From: Frankia nepalensis
GTDB lineage: Bacteria; Actinomycetota; Actinomycetes; Frankiales; Frankiaceae
DNA length: 60,126 bases
Assembly: GCF_016786325.1 (NCBI RefSeq)
Contig: NZ_JADWYU010000144.1
Span: 1 to 60,126, forward strand
Direction of reading: 5' to 3'
Shown: one piece after another, positions 9,589-17,741 of the stretch
Numbering within the stretch: position 1 is the first letter of the stretch
Layout of the letters: every line of letters starts with the position of its first letter
Notes under the pieces: model-generated
What the model was told of the DNA's origin: nothing
The model's database searches: none
Seen by the model: the letters and a program-made list of their open reading frames with translations, nothing else
Made by a program: the position numbers and the translations under genes

Positions 9589-9990
9589 TCACGGGACGAG
9601 TGAGTCCAACTCCGGCATGAGGACGACGGTCTCGTCCGCCGTGGGTTCCGTGCGCGCGACGACCCCGACGATCGCGGCGGTCGCGCTGCGGTTCACCGAC
9701 ACGTGTGGACAGCCGGGCGGAACGTAGATGAGGTCTCCCGGGCCGACCTTCATGCAGTTCTCCAGCCGCTCGCCCCACCACATCTCGGCCTCGCCGCTGA
9801 CCACATAGAGAACCGACTCGTGCCCACCGTGCCGATGAGCCCGGGCGCGACCGCCGGGCGGGATGGTCACCTCGTGCATGCTGATACCCGTGGAACCGGC
9901 CGTTTCGCTCGTGATCCCCACCCGGTAGGGAAGGCCTCCCCTCGTCTCAAAGGTCGAGACGTCGCGAAACACCTTGCACTCGAGGGCCAC
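9589..9990 (-). CDS. Single-domain cupin
   Basis: 133 residues with both cupin motifs intact: HRHGGHE (His, His, Glu metal ligands) within GGRARAHRHGGHESVLYVV, and PGDLIYVPPGCPHVSVN (final His ligand). Such small cupins act as dioxygenases, isomerases or cyclisation helpers in biosynthetic operons; the reaction here is unknown. GTG 9990 is chosen because GGAGG stands 7 nt upstream, clearer than any upstream codon. It is the first fully intact gene of the minus-strand set, just downstream of a broken carrier-protein-like gene. Confidence 0.8.
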   Translation of the reverse strand: MALECKVFRDVSTFETRGGLPYRVGITSETAGSTGISMHEVTIPPGGRARAHRHGGHESVLYVVSGEAEMWWGERLENCMKVGPGDLIYVPPGCPHVSVNRSATAAIVGVVARTEPTADETVVLMPELDSLVP

Positions 9991-10038
9991 TGAAAAACCT
10001 CCACATGGAGCGGAACTGGCGGGGTGAGGGGCCACCGG

Positions 10039-10287
10039 TCATCGCGCGCGACTCCGGTATCGGCAATCGTGATGAAAGCTCGCGGGTTCCGGAATCCGTC
10101 GACCGCCCTCTCGTCGAACGGGATCTCCCGGTCGGTCGCCTCCTGGAGCACAATCGAGAAGTCCATGAAGCGCGGTGACTCGACTACCGGTTGTCGACCA
10201 GCTCCAGGTCGTCATCCAGCTCGACGTCGGCACGGGATCCCGCGGCCAGGACGCGACGTCGTCGCCCACGAGTTTCCGCCCTCGCAC
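10039..10287 (-). pseudogene. Acyl/peptidyl carrier protein-like gene broken by frameshifts
   Basis: Read on the minus strand, carrier-protein-like sequence runs through three frames. GTG 10287 opens with KLVGDDVASWPRDP. The next frame gives ADVELDDDLELVDNR, then a stop at 10184-10186. The third gives VESPRFMDFSIVLQEATDRE, IPFDERAVDGFRNPRAF and on. Together these resemble a phosphopantetheine-binding domain, with the attachment Ser in ESPRFMDF where DSLxF is usual. The two shifts are in the same direction, one base missing each time, and a third would restore the frame that stops at 10039, giving about 82 codons, the usual carrier length. It may be a decayed gene or a read error. It sits directly before the cupin. 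Confidence 0.45.
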
Positions 10288-10394
10288 CCCTTAGATGGAT
10301 TTGGCGGCTCCGGCGCCCCGACCTATTTAAACGGCTTGTCGAGGTGTCCGTCGCAACGCTTTCGGCGTTTCTTCTGCCACTTCAGCACCGTGCG

Positions 10395-10425
10395 CTGAAA
10401 CCGCGCTGATGTGTCACTGAAACCC
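10395..10425. promoter_or_regulatory. Three direct repeats at 11-bp spacing, candidate SARP operator
   Basis: CTGAAACCG begins at 10395, CTGATGTGT at 10406 and CTGAAACCC at 10417, so the repeat starts are exactly 11 bp apart (GGTTTCAG on the minus strand). SARP regulators bind short direct repeats spaced 11 or 22 bp on one DNA face, and a SARP gene lies at 3701-7195. The site is about 110 bp upstream of the carrier-like relic and 320 bp from the divergent flavin-dependent gene. A TTCAGC/GCTGAA inverted pair (10381-10399) overlaps it. An AT-rich TTTAAAT lies near 10325-10331. The rest of 9991-10743 shows no other supported element. Confidence 0.45.
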
Positions 10426-10743
10426 GGCGCGGACGCCGCCGAACCGAACGAGTTTGAAAACACCAGGGAAACGAGGCGCATTCAACGCCCTCGTAACCCA
10501 ATATTTACCCGGCGTTGCGTCGACCAGCGTGACGACGAGGTCGGAGGCTGTTCCGGGCCTTGATCCCGGGCGTCCACCCGGCGGTGAGGCGCCGGGTAGA
10601 CGCCCGGGCCCGGCCAGCGCGACGAGAGCGCCCGCGACGGCGGTGAGCGCGCTGGCGCGCGCCGCGTGGGGATCGTCCGGGGCGCGGGGCCGCTCGGGAC
10701 GGGCGCGGGGAATGCGGCTGACCGGCGTGCCCTTGAGCTGAAG

Positions 10744-11763
10744 GTGAGTGGCGTTGAGGGTTCGCTTCCGTTGGCCGTGTTGGACTTCGTCGGGATCGAG
10801 CACGGCGAGAGCCCGAGCGCGGCGATCGCCGGCGCGGTGAGCATCGCCCAGTCCGTCGAGGCGGCCGGGTACCGGCGGTACTGGGTGTCCGAGCACCACA
10901 ACATGACCAGCCTGGCGTGCAGCGCCCCGGAGCTGCTGACCGCGCACGTCGGCGCGCACACGTCCCGGATCCGGGTCGGCGCCGCCGGGATCATGTTGCC
11001 CAACCACACGTCGTTGAAGGTCGCCGAGACGTTCCGGACGCTGCTGGCGATGTACCCAGGGCGGATCGACCTCGCGCTCGGCCGCGCGCCGGGCACCGAT
11101 CCGCTGACCGCGCATGTGCTGCGCCGAGGGGTGTCCACCGACCCGGGCGCGGAGTTCCCCGCGCAGGTCGGGGAGCTGCTGGCCTTCCTCGGGGACGGCT
11201 TCCCGGCCGGGCACCCCTACGCGCAGCTGGTGGCCGCTCCGGTGCTCGACGAGCGGCCCGAGCTGTTCGTGCTGGGATCGAGCCCCTACGGCCCACGGTT
11301 CGCCGCCGTCAACGGTCTGAGCGCGGTGTTCGCGCATCACATGAGTCCCGACCTCGCGTTCGAGGCGTTGCGCGCCTACCGGCGCGAGTTCACCGCCCGG
11401 AGCGAAGGCGCGGCGCCGTACTCGGCGATGTCCGTGCTGGCCTTCGCGAGCGCGGACGAGGAAGCGACGCTCGAGTTCGCGGCGGCGTGGACGCTGACCA
11501 TCCAGAACATCAGCCGCGGCAGACGTGAGCCGCTGCGACCGGAGGACGTCCGCGAGTTCGCCCGGTCGGCGCGGTTCCGCGCGGCCCGCCACGACGACGG
11601 CCGGATGGTCGTCGGCGAGCCGAAGGCCGTCGCCGAACGACTCCTGGAGATGAAGCGGGACGCCCAGGTCGACGAGATCGTCGTCGTCACCCCGAGTCTG
11701 GACCGCGATCGCCGCAAGGCCAGCTTCACCGCCCTGGCCGAAGCCTGGCGCCACACGATGTGA
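10744..11763 (+). CDS. Luciferase-like (LLM class) flavin-dependent oxidoreductase
   Basis: 339 residues from the GTG at 10744. The protein begins LPLAVLDFV, then AAGYRRYWVSEHHNM, GAAGIMLPNHTSLKVAETF and PGRIDLALGRAPG, the standard layout of the bacterial LLM group that includes MsnO8-type monooxygenases. It is a TIM-barrel enzyme using reduced flavin and probably oxygen. No strong ribosome-binding site marks the start, and an in-frame GTG at 10666 would add 26 unconserved residues. It diverges from the PrnB-like set across a shared upstream region, so it could belong to the same pathway or be an ordinary redox gene. Confidence 0.8.
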   Translation: MSGVEGSLPLAVLDFVGIEHGESPSAAIAGAVSIAQSVEAAGYRRYWVSEHHNMTSLACSAPELLTAHVGAHTSRIRVGAAGIMLPNHTSLKVAETFRTLLAMYPGRIDLALGRAPGTDPLTAHVLRRGVSTDPGAEFPAQVGELLAFLGDGFPAGHPYAQLVAAPVLDERPELFVLGSSPYGPRFAAVNGLSAVFAHHMSPDLAFEALRAYRREFTARSEGAAPYSAMSVLAFASADEEATLEFAAAWTLTIQNISRGRREPLRPEDVREFARSARFRAARHDDGRMVVGEPKAVAERLLEMKRDAQVDEIVVVTPSLDRDRRKASFTALAEAWRHTM

Positions 11764-11942
11764 ACAGACGCCGAGGCTTGTTCGTCCCGGGATATCCGTG
11801 GGATGCCCGGGTCCGCGCTCAGCTTGCCGCGGTCACGCTCGAGGTCGCCGGCCGGCCCGCGGCCAGGCTTCGCCGTCTCGCTCGCCGGTCGCTCGGTCCA
11901 GGCTGACAGGCCGAGGATTCTCTCGCGGGCCGGGTGCCCGGG

Positions 11943-12944
11943 TCAGTCGGGCGCCGGCCGCGGCGTCGGCGCGCCGGACGTGTAGAGCCGGGTGACGACC
12001 TCCTCGATGGGCGGCTCGCGGATCGACAGGTCCACCAGCGGGTAGCGGGCGGCGATCTCGGCGACGAGCGGCGCGGCGCTCGCGGTGGCGGGGAACGCGA
12101 GCCACTGGCGGGGCCCGTCGACCCGGATCACCCGTGCCCCCGGCGTGGCGACGGACAGCGCGGGGAGCGGCTCGGCGAGGTCGACGACCAGGGTGCGGTC
12201 GCCGCCGAGGCGCTCGCGCAGGACGGCCAGCTCGCCGTCGAAGCCGAGCCGGCCGTGGTCGATCACCAGGACCCTGCGGCACAGCTGCTCGATGTCGGCC
12301 GTGTCATGCGTCGTCAGCATGATCGTCGTGCCGTTCTCGCGGTTCGTCTCGGCGAGGAACGCCCGCACCGCCGCCTTCGACACGACGTCCAGCCCGATCG
12401 TCGGCTCGTCGAGGTAGACGATCGCCGGGTCGTGCAGGAACGCGGCCGTCAGGTCACCGCGCATCCGCTGCCCGAGCGAGAGCTGACGCACCGGGGTGTC
12501 CAGGAACGGGCCCAGGTCGAGCATCTCGACGAACCGGCGCAGGTTGGCCTGGAACCGGTCGTCCGGGATCCGGTACAGGTGGCGGGCCAACGCGAAGCTG
12601 TCCCGCAGCGGCAGGTCGTACCACAGCGTCGAGCGCTGCCCGAACACCACGCCGATCCGGCGGGCGAGCGCGATCCGCTGCCGGGCCGGATCGATCCCGG
12701 CGACCCGCAGGCGGCCCGAGGTCGGGGTGAGCACCCCGATCAGCATCTTGATCGTCGTGCTTTTCCCGGCGCCGTTGGGGCCGAGGTAGCCGACGATCTC
12801 GCCAGCCCGCACGGTGAACGACACGTCCCGCACCGCCGCCACGTCGACCCGCTCGCGCCGCAGCCGCCGCTCGCCGCGGCGGCGCTGCACGAACGTCTTC
12901 GTCGCCCCGGCCACCTCGATCACCACGTCGTCCTGGTCGGTCAC
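11943..12944 (-). CDS. ABC-2 type exporter ATP-binding protein
   Basis: 333 residues. Walker A is GPNGAGKST, the signature is LSLGQRMRGDL in place of LSGGQ, and Walker B is IVYLDEPTIGLD. A C-terminal extension follows. The VFGQRSTLWYDLP segment is typical of the ABC-2 family whose permeases are encoded upstream here (13586-15273). GTG 12944 has GGGGAG a few nt ahead. The start lies immediately after the stop of a leftover permease tail, suggesting the ATPase was once translationally coupled to a permease now lost. The exported substrate is unknown. Confidence 0.88.
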   Translation of the reverse strand: MTDQDDVVIEVAGATKTFVQRRRGERRLRRERVDVAAVRDVSFTVRAGEIVGYLGPNGAGKSTTIKMLIGVLTPTSGRLRVAGIDPARQRIALARRIGVVFGQRSTLWYDLPLRDSFALARHLYRIPDDRFQANLRRFVEMLDLGPFLDTPVRQLSLGQRMRGDLTAAFLHDPAIVYLDEPTIGLDVVSKAAVRAFLAETNRENGTTIMLTTHDTADIEQLCRRVLVIDHGRLGFDGELAVLRERLGGDRTLVVDLAEPLPALSVATPGARVIRVDGPRQWLAFPATASAAPLVAEIAARYPLVDLSIREPPIEEVVTRLYTSGAPTPRPAPD

Positions 12945-12946
12945 CG

Positions 12947-13061
12947 TCAGCTCCCCGTGCTTCGATGGCGGCGGTCGCCGGCACGCCAGGCCAGCGTCGC
13001 GAGGGCGGTGGTGACGAGCGCGACCAGCGGCGAGGCGAACCGGAAGCGAGCGGCAGGCCGA
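12947..13061 (-). pseudogene. Relic C-terminus of a second ABC-2 permease
   Basis: In frame and ending at 12947, about 37 residues read RFASPLVALVTTALATLAWRAG then DRRHRSTGS-stop. The intact permease at 13586-14425 ends RFASPLVALLAAAVATLAWR then AGVRRYRSTGN-stop, so the two tails are clearly homologous at protein and DNA level. No upstream coding part survives. The relic abuts the ATPase start. Confidence 0.75.
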
Positions 13062-13126
13062 ACGCGGGCCTCAAGACGGGGGTTCGCGGAGGTTGGCCGG
13101 TCCAGAGGGCGGTGGATGCGTCGCGA

Positions 13127-13507
13127 CTACTCGCGGATGACGTCGTCGAGGGTGGTGGCGGTGACGGCGCGGCGGAGCCAGATGTCGAGCTGGTCGAGGT
13201 CGGTGCAGGCGATGATGCGTTCGCGGGCGTCGTCGGGCACGTGCACGCGGCGGATCTCCAGGATGGTCAGCAGGTCTTCGGCCTTGCCCTCCGCCTTGCC
13301 TTTGGCCTGGAGGTCGCGGAAGATCTTGCTGCGGTACTCGCGCTTGACCATGGTGGCCATGTAGTCCTCCCAGAGTGACCTGAGCGCCTCGGGTAGCCCG
13401 GCCAGGACGATCTCATGATACTTCTCGCCCATCTCGGGGCTGAGTGTCTGCATGCCTTCGGCCAGCGCGGGGAAGGCCTGCCGCGCCTTCGTGCGGTGCC
13501 AGAGCAT
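13127..13507 (-). pseudogene. C-terminal fragment of an Rpn-family (recombination-promoting nuclease/putative transposase) protein
   Basis: 126 residues resembling the C-terminal half of Rpn-type proteins: LWHRTKARQAFPALAEGMQT, YHEIVLAGLPEALRSLWEDY, and a Lys/Gly-rich AKGKAEGKAEDLL helix before the end domain. The N-terminal PD-(D/E)XK nuclease part is missing. In-frame homologous residues extend slightly upstream (NHPAVALLS) before a stop near 13535. It lies between an exporter permease gene and its ATPase gene, together with a duplicated permease tail, so it marks an old rearrangement point. The fragment itself is unlikely to be active. Confidence 0.65.
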
Positions 13508-13585
13508 GGAGAGCAGGGCGACCGCGGGATGGTTTTCTTAAGGCCTTGAGAGTAAAAGTTTCGCCGGAACTCCTTCCTTTGGTGG

Positions 13586-14425
13586 TCAGTTCCCGGTGCT
13601 CCGATACCGGCGGACCCCGGCGCGCCAGGCGAGCGTCGCGACGGCGGCGGCGAGCAGCGCCACCAGCGGCGAGGCGAACCGGGTAGCGAACGGCAGGCCG
13701 AACGGGTCGGGCCGGTCGAGGACGTACAGCGCCGGCAGCCAGCTGACGAACCCGATCGGCGCGGCGACGGTGAGCAGCAGCCCGAGGCGCCGGCCGTAGA
13801 TCGTCATCGGGTAGCGCGCCGCCAGCGCCGAGCCCTGGGCGAGCGCGGCGACGGCGACGGTCGCGTCCGGGGCGACGAACAGCACCGACGCGGCGGCGAC
13901 GAACGCGCTCCCGGCGATCACCGTCCCGCACAGCACCATCGCCGGGACCAGCAGGGTCCTGCCCGCTGTCCAGTCGACGTCGAGCGCCGCGCAGCTGACG
14001 ACGACGATCACCGCCGGCTGGACGACCCGGCCGATCCGCTGCGGCGCGAAGCTGAGCGTCGCCGCCTGGACGAGCACGCTCACCGGTCGGATCAGCACCA
14101 CGTCGAACCGTCCGTCCCGGATATGCCAGCCAAGCCGGTCGACGGGCCCGACCAGCGCTTCGGCGAGGGCGAACGCGAGGGCCGAGGTGCCGTACAGGAA
14201 CGCCACCTCGGCGAGCGAGAAACCGTCGAGCGCCGGCAGGTGGGCGAACACGATCCCGATCGCGGCCAGGTCCAGCATGGTCGCCGCGACCTCGGTGGCG
14301 GTCATCAGCGCCAGCGAGGCCCGGTACTGCGCCGCCTGCCGGAACGCGATGCGCACCAGCAGCAGGTAGGCGCCCAGCTGGGCGCGCAGCACACCGACCG
14401 GGCCGGCCTCGTCGACGGGCGCCAC
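13586..14425 (-). CDS. ABC-2 type permease (second subunit)
   Basis: 279 residues with about six hydrophobic segments, ending AGVRRYRSTGN. It is homologous in layout to permeases of the ABC-2/DUF990 group that pair with an ATPase of the type encoded at 11943. The GTG at 14425 lies 5 nt after the stop of the first permease and is preceded by GGGCGG, indicating translational coupling. The ATPase gene is no longer adjacent, because relic sequence of about 640 bp intervenes. Transcription may still run through. Confidence 0.85.
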   Translation of the reverse strand: MAPVDEAGPVGVLRAQLGAYLLLVRIAFRQAAQYRASLALMTATEVAATMLDLAAIGIVFAHLPALDGFSLAEVAFLYGTSALAFALAEALVGPVDRLGWHIRDGRFDVVLIRPVSVLVQAATLSFAPQRIGRVVQPAVIVVVSCAALDVDWTAGRTLLVPAMVLCGTVIAGSAFVAAASVLFVAPDATVAVAALAQGSALAARYPMTIYGRRLGLLLTVAAPIGFVSWLPALYVLDRPDPFGLPFATRFASPLVALLAAAVATLAWRAGVRRYRSTGN

Positions 14426-14430
14426 GGCCG

Positions 14431-15273
14431 TCAGCCGCCCTGGGTGACGAGCCGGCGCAGCGCGACTCGGGTCACCAGCCAGCTCACGGTGAACAGCGCG
14501 GCCGCCCAGCCGGCCTGGAACGCCAGCAGCTGCCCGATCCCGGCCCCGCCGGCCGGGCGCAGGTAGACATCCATCGGCACCTGCAGCACGGCGGCGAACG
14601 GCAGCGCCCGGGCGACCGACCCGAACACCCCCGGGAAGATCGTCAGCGGCAGCACCGCGCCGGAGAAGAACGTCAGCGCCAGCGACGACGCCGCGAGCAC
14701 GCCGCGCACGTCCGTCGTCCAGAACACGGTCATCGCGACCAGGTAGCGGATGGCGAACCCGACGAGCAGCGCCAGCGCCAGGCTCACGGCGAACGCGGCG
14801 CCGGCCGCCCGCGAGGCGGGCGGCTGGGCGCCGAACAGCGCCACGCCGACGACACCGGCCGGCACGGCCCGGCTGGCGAAGAACACCGCCGCCCGCCCGA
14901 GCTCCCGGGCCAGCCACCAGCGCAGGAACCCGAAGGGCCTCGCCAGGTCGACGACGATCGCGCCGCTCTCCACCCGCCACGGCACGTCGATCATCCCGCC
15001 GAACACCGCGAACGTGGTCACCAGCGCCTGCCCCAGCACCACGAAGGTGATCGCGTCGTCCAGGTCATAGCCGGCGAGGCCCGGCCGCGCCTCCCAGACC
15101 GCGATCGCGAGATAGCCGCGCAGCACCGTCATGATGACGTTCGACAGTGTCGACGCCGCGACCGTCGCCCGGTAGGCCACGTTGACCTTCGCGGTCGCCG
15201 CCGCGACCGCCGCCCACGCCCGGGCCTCGGCCCAGACCTCGCTCGGACGGGCCCGGGTCGCCTCGACAGCCAT
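14431..15273 (-). CDS. ABC-2 type permease (first subunit)
   Basis: 280 residues, six predicted hydrophobic segments. SNVIMTVLRGYLAIAVWEA and FVVLGQALVTTFAVFGG sit early, and LTFFSGAVLPLTIFPGVF late; the last is a feature of the family. It forms a heteromeric exporter with the second permease and the ATPase encoded downstream. ATG 15273 has a GGAGGG 5 nt before it; a GTG at 15279 is less well spaced. It is the first gene of this minus-strand operon. Confidence 0.85.
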   Translation of the reverse strand: MAVEATRARPSEVWAEARAWAAVAAATAKVNVAYRATVAASTLSNVIMTVLRGYLAIAVWEARPGLAGYDLDDAITFVVLGQALVTTFAVFGGMIDVPWRVESGAIVVDLARPFGFLRWWLARELGRAAVFFASRAVPAGVVGVALFGAQPPASRAAGAAFAVSLALALLVGFAIRYLVAMTVFWTTDVRGVLAASSLALTFFSGAVLPLTIFPGVFGSVARALPFAAVLQVPMDVYLRPAGGAGIGQLLAFQAGWAAALFTVSWLVTRVALRRLVTQGG

Positions 15274-15458
15274 CGGCACCCTCCCCCGCGGGCTCCGCGC
15301 TCTCGCCGGCCGCCCGTCGCCGGCCAGGACTGGCCGTCACCAGTGTCCCCGGCGAGCGCGCCCCGCGCGGGGCCTTGCCCCAGCCGCCGTGACCTCCGCG
15401 TGGCCCACGGCGGCGCCCACGGAGGAAACACGACGCGATGTCGCCCAGGCCGGACCGA

Positions 15459-16007
15459 TCAGGACGTGTCCTGGCCGGCCGGTCGCAGCCGGTACACGTG
15501 CAGCGGCCCGTGATCGCCTTGCCGCGTGTCGGTCCGCGTCGCCCCGAGGCGGCGCACGAGCGCGAGCGACGCGCCGTTCGCCTCGTCCACCTCGGCGTGG
15601 ACCTCCGCGAGCCCCAGCGTTGCGAACGCGTGCGCGAGAACCGCTCGCGACGCCTCCTGGGCGAGGCCCTGGCCCCAGCGCGCCGGGGTGAGAGAGCACA
15701 CCAGCTCGACTCCGTCGCCGGCCGCGCGGTCCATCAGCCCGCACACCCCGACCGGTTCCCCGACCGGTTCACCGGCCCGAGTCTCGGGACCGGGCGTCGC
15801 GCGGCGCAGGGCCCACAGGCCGCGCGCGGACGCGGCCATCGTCGTCACGCTCGCCTCGACCAGTTCGGCCACCTGATCCGCGGTAACCGCCACGTCGTCG
15901 AACAGGTACCGGCGGACCGCCGGTGAGTCCCACAGGTCACGCAGCCAGGACCGGTCCGCGGCCGTCACAGGACGTAGGACCAGGCGCGCGGTCCGCAGCT
16001 CGGGCAC
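15459..16007 (-). CDS. GNAT N-acetyltransferase (RimJ/RimL-like)
   Basis: 182 residues beginning VPELRTARLVLRPVTAAD, the usual RimJ/L-type front. The acetyl-CoA loop region reads ARWGQGLAQEA, followed by EVHAEVDEANGASLALVRRL. It probably acetylates an amino group on a protein or small molecule. The GTG at 16007 fits the family start; longer in-frame options upstream would add an unconserved Pro/Arg-rich head. It is read divergently from the P450 gene at 16341. Confidence 0.8.
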   Translation of the reverse strand: MPELRTARLVLRPVTAADRSWLRDLWDSPAVRRYLFDDVAVTADQVAELVEASVTTMAASARGLWALRRATPGPETRAGEPVGEPVGVCGLMDRAAGDGVELVCSLTPARWGQGLAQEASRAVLAHAFATLGLAEVHAEVDEANGASLALVRRLGATRTDTRQGDHGPLHVYRLRPAGQDTS

Positions 16008-16340
16008 GATCCCATGATCCGCGTCACCGACCGGCTCGGCCACCGGGTTTCCGCGCGGCACCGGGTCTACGCCGGTGGGCGTGTCCAGGCGCTGACGGCC
16101 AGCTTGCCGGTGGTGCCGAGGTCGACGTGGAGTGCCACGGCCACCGGATCGGCGCCCTGCTGGTCTCGCAACCTGAGCAGCGAGATCCCTGCTCTCGGAC
16201 GTCGGGTAAACGCCCCAAGACCGGGTCGGAGCAGGCACGCGGGTTTCGCGGGGTGCTTGTTTGGGCGCATCGTGAGCTCAGGTGAGCGATATTGGCTGTG
16301 CGACAGGCGTCACATCGGTCCGTGGTCAGGAGGTCCAGCG

Positions 16341-17594
16341 GTGACGGTCACCAACCAGGATCCGGACGCGGCGGCCGGCCCCGGGGCCGGTCCTGAGGCC
16401 GACGCGGAGGCCGACCGGGCCGGGATCTACTACGACCCCTATGACGCCGTCATCGACGCCGACCCGTATCCGGCCTGGCGGCGGCTGCGGGACGAGGCTC
16501 CGCTCTACTACAACGAGAAGTTCGACTTCTTCGCGCTGAGCCGGTTCGACGACGTCGAGGCGGGGCTCGCCGACTGGCGCACCTACCGGTCGGGGCGCGG
16601 CTCGGTGCTGGAGTTCATCAAGGCGGACCTGGACCTGCCGCCGGGCCTCATCCTGTTCGAGGACCCGCCGGCGCACACCGTGCACCGCGGCATCCTTTCC
16701 CGGGTCTTCACCCCGAAGAAGATGCTGGCCCTGGAGGCGAAGGTCCGGGAGTTCTGCGCGCGCAGCCTCGACCCGCTCGTCGGCGCGGGGCGGTTCGACT
16801 TCGTCACGGACCTGGGCGCGCCGATGCCGATGCGCACCATCGGCTACCTGCTGGGCATCCCGGAGTCCGACCAGGAGTCGATCCGCGACGGGATCGACGA
16901 GGGCCTGCGGCTGGAGGGCGACGGCACCGACCTGGCGCCGACGGTCAGCGACGGCTCCCAGTACGCCGAGTACATCGACTGGCGGGCCCGCCACCCGTCG
17001 GACGACCTGATGACCGAGCTGCTCACCACCGAGTTCGAGGACGAGACGGGGACGACGCGCACCCTCACCCGGTCGGAGATCCTGGTCTACGTGAACCTGC
17101 TGGCGGCGGCGGGCAACGAGACGACGACCCGGCTGATCGGCTGGGCCGGCAAGGCGCTCGCGGAGAACCCCGACCAGCGAGCGGAGCTCGTCGCCGACCC
17201 GGCGCTGATCCCGAACGCGGTCGAGGAGCTGCTGCGCTACGAGGCGCCGGCCCCCGCGCACGCCCGTTACGTCGCCCGCGACGTGGTGCACCACGGCCAG
17301 CCGGTCGCTGAGGGCAGTGTCATGGTCTTCCTCGTCGGCGCGGGCAACCGGGACGAGCGGCGCTACCCCGACCCGGACCGGTTCGACATCCACCGCGACG
17401 TCGGCCGGCACCTCACGTTCGGCTACGGCATCCACCACTGCCTCGGCGCCGCGCTCGCCCGCCTCGAGGGCCGCGTCGCCCTCGAGGAGGTGCTGCGCCG
17501 CTTTCCCACCTGGGAGGTCGACTGGCCGCGCGCGGTGCGCGCCCGCACGTCGGTGGTCCGCGGCTGGGAGTCGCTTCCGGTCCTCACCGGCTGA
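16341..17594 (+). CDS. Cytochrome P450 (copy 1)
   Basis: 417 residues, class I bacterial type. The I-helix has AAAGNETTTR, the K-helix EELLR (ExxR), and the heme loop FGYGIHHCLGAALAR with the Cys ligand. AGGAGG stands 7 nt before GTG 16341. The protein is closely related along its whole length to the P450 at 25512-26738; many blocks are identical, for example the stretch beginning FTPKKMLALE. No ferredoxin or reductase gene is adjacent, so electrons come from partners elsewhere. The substrate is unknown. Confidence 0.93.
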   Translation: MTVTNQDPDAAAGPGAGPEADAEADRAGIYYDPYDAVIDADPYPAWRRLRDEAPLYYNEKFDFFALSRFDDVEAGLADWRTYRSGRGSVLEFIKADLDLPPGLILFEDPPAHTVHRGILSRVFTPKKMLALEAKVREFCARSLDPLVGAGRFDFVTDLGAPMPMRTIGYLLGIPESDQESIRDGIDEGLRLEGDGTDLAPTVSDGSQYAEYIDWRARHPSDDLMTELLTTEFEDETGTTRTLTRSEILVYVNLLAAAGNETTTRLIGWAGKALAENPDQRAELVADPALIPNAVEELLRYEAPAPAHARYVARDVVHHGQPVAEGSVMVFLVGAGNRDERRYPDPDRFDIHRDVGRHLTFGYGIHHCLGAALARLEGRVALEEVLRRFPTWEVDWPRAVRARTSVVRGWESLPVLTG

Positions 17595-17628
17595 GCCGCG
17601 CGGCGGCGTCACCGGGCACACCCGTCAC

Positions 17629-17668
17629 CCGGCCCGCGAACCCTTCCGAGGGAGGGTTCGCGGGCCGG
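17629..17668. terminator. Strong hairpin between convergent genes
   Basis: A perfect 16-bp stem (17629-17644 with 17653-17668) closes an 8-nt loop after the P450 stop and before the converging gene. It is U-tract-free and probably works for both strands. Confidence 0.75.
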
Positions 17669-17741
17669 CCATCGATCATGCGCTGAGCTCCTCACGCCTG
17701 GCCGAGCCCGCCCCTGGCGGAGCCACCCGGCTGCCGGCGGG

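Noticed and set aside
10414-11754. Long open frame opposite the flavin-dependent gene
   Set aside because: It is the antisense shadow of a well-supported LLM gene; the residues are Arg/Pro/Gln-rich without a domain.
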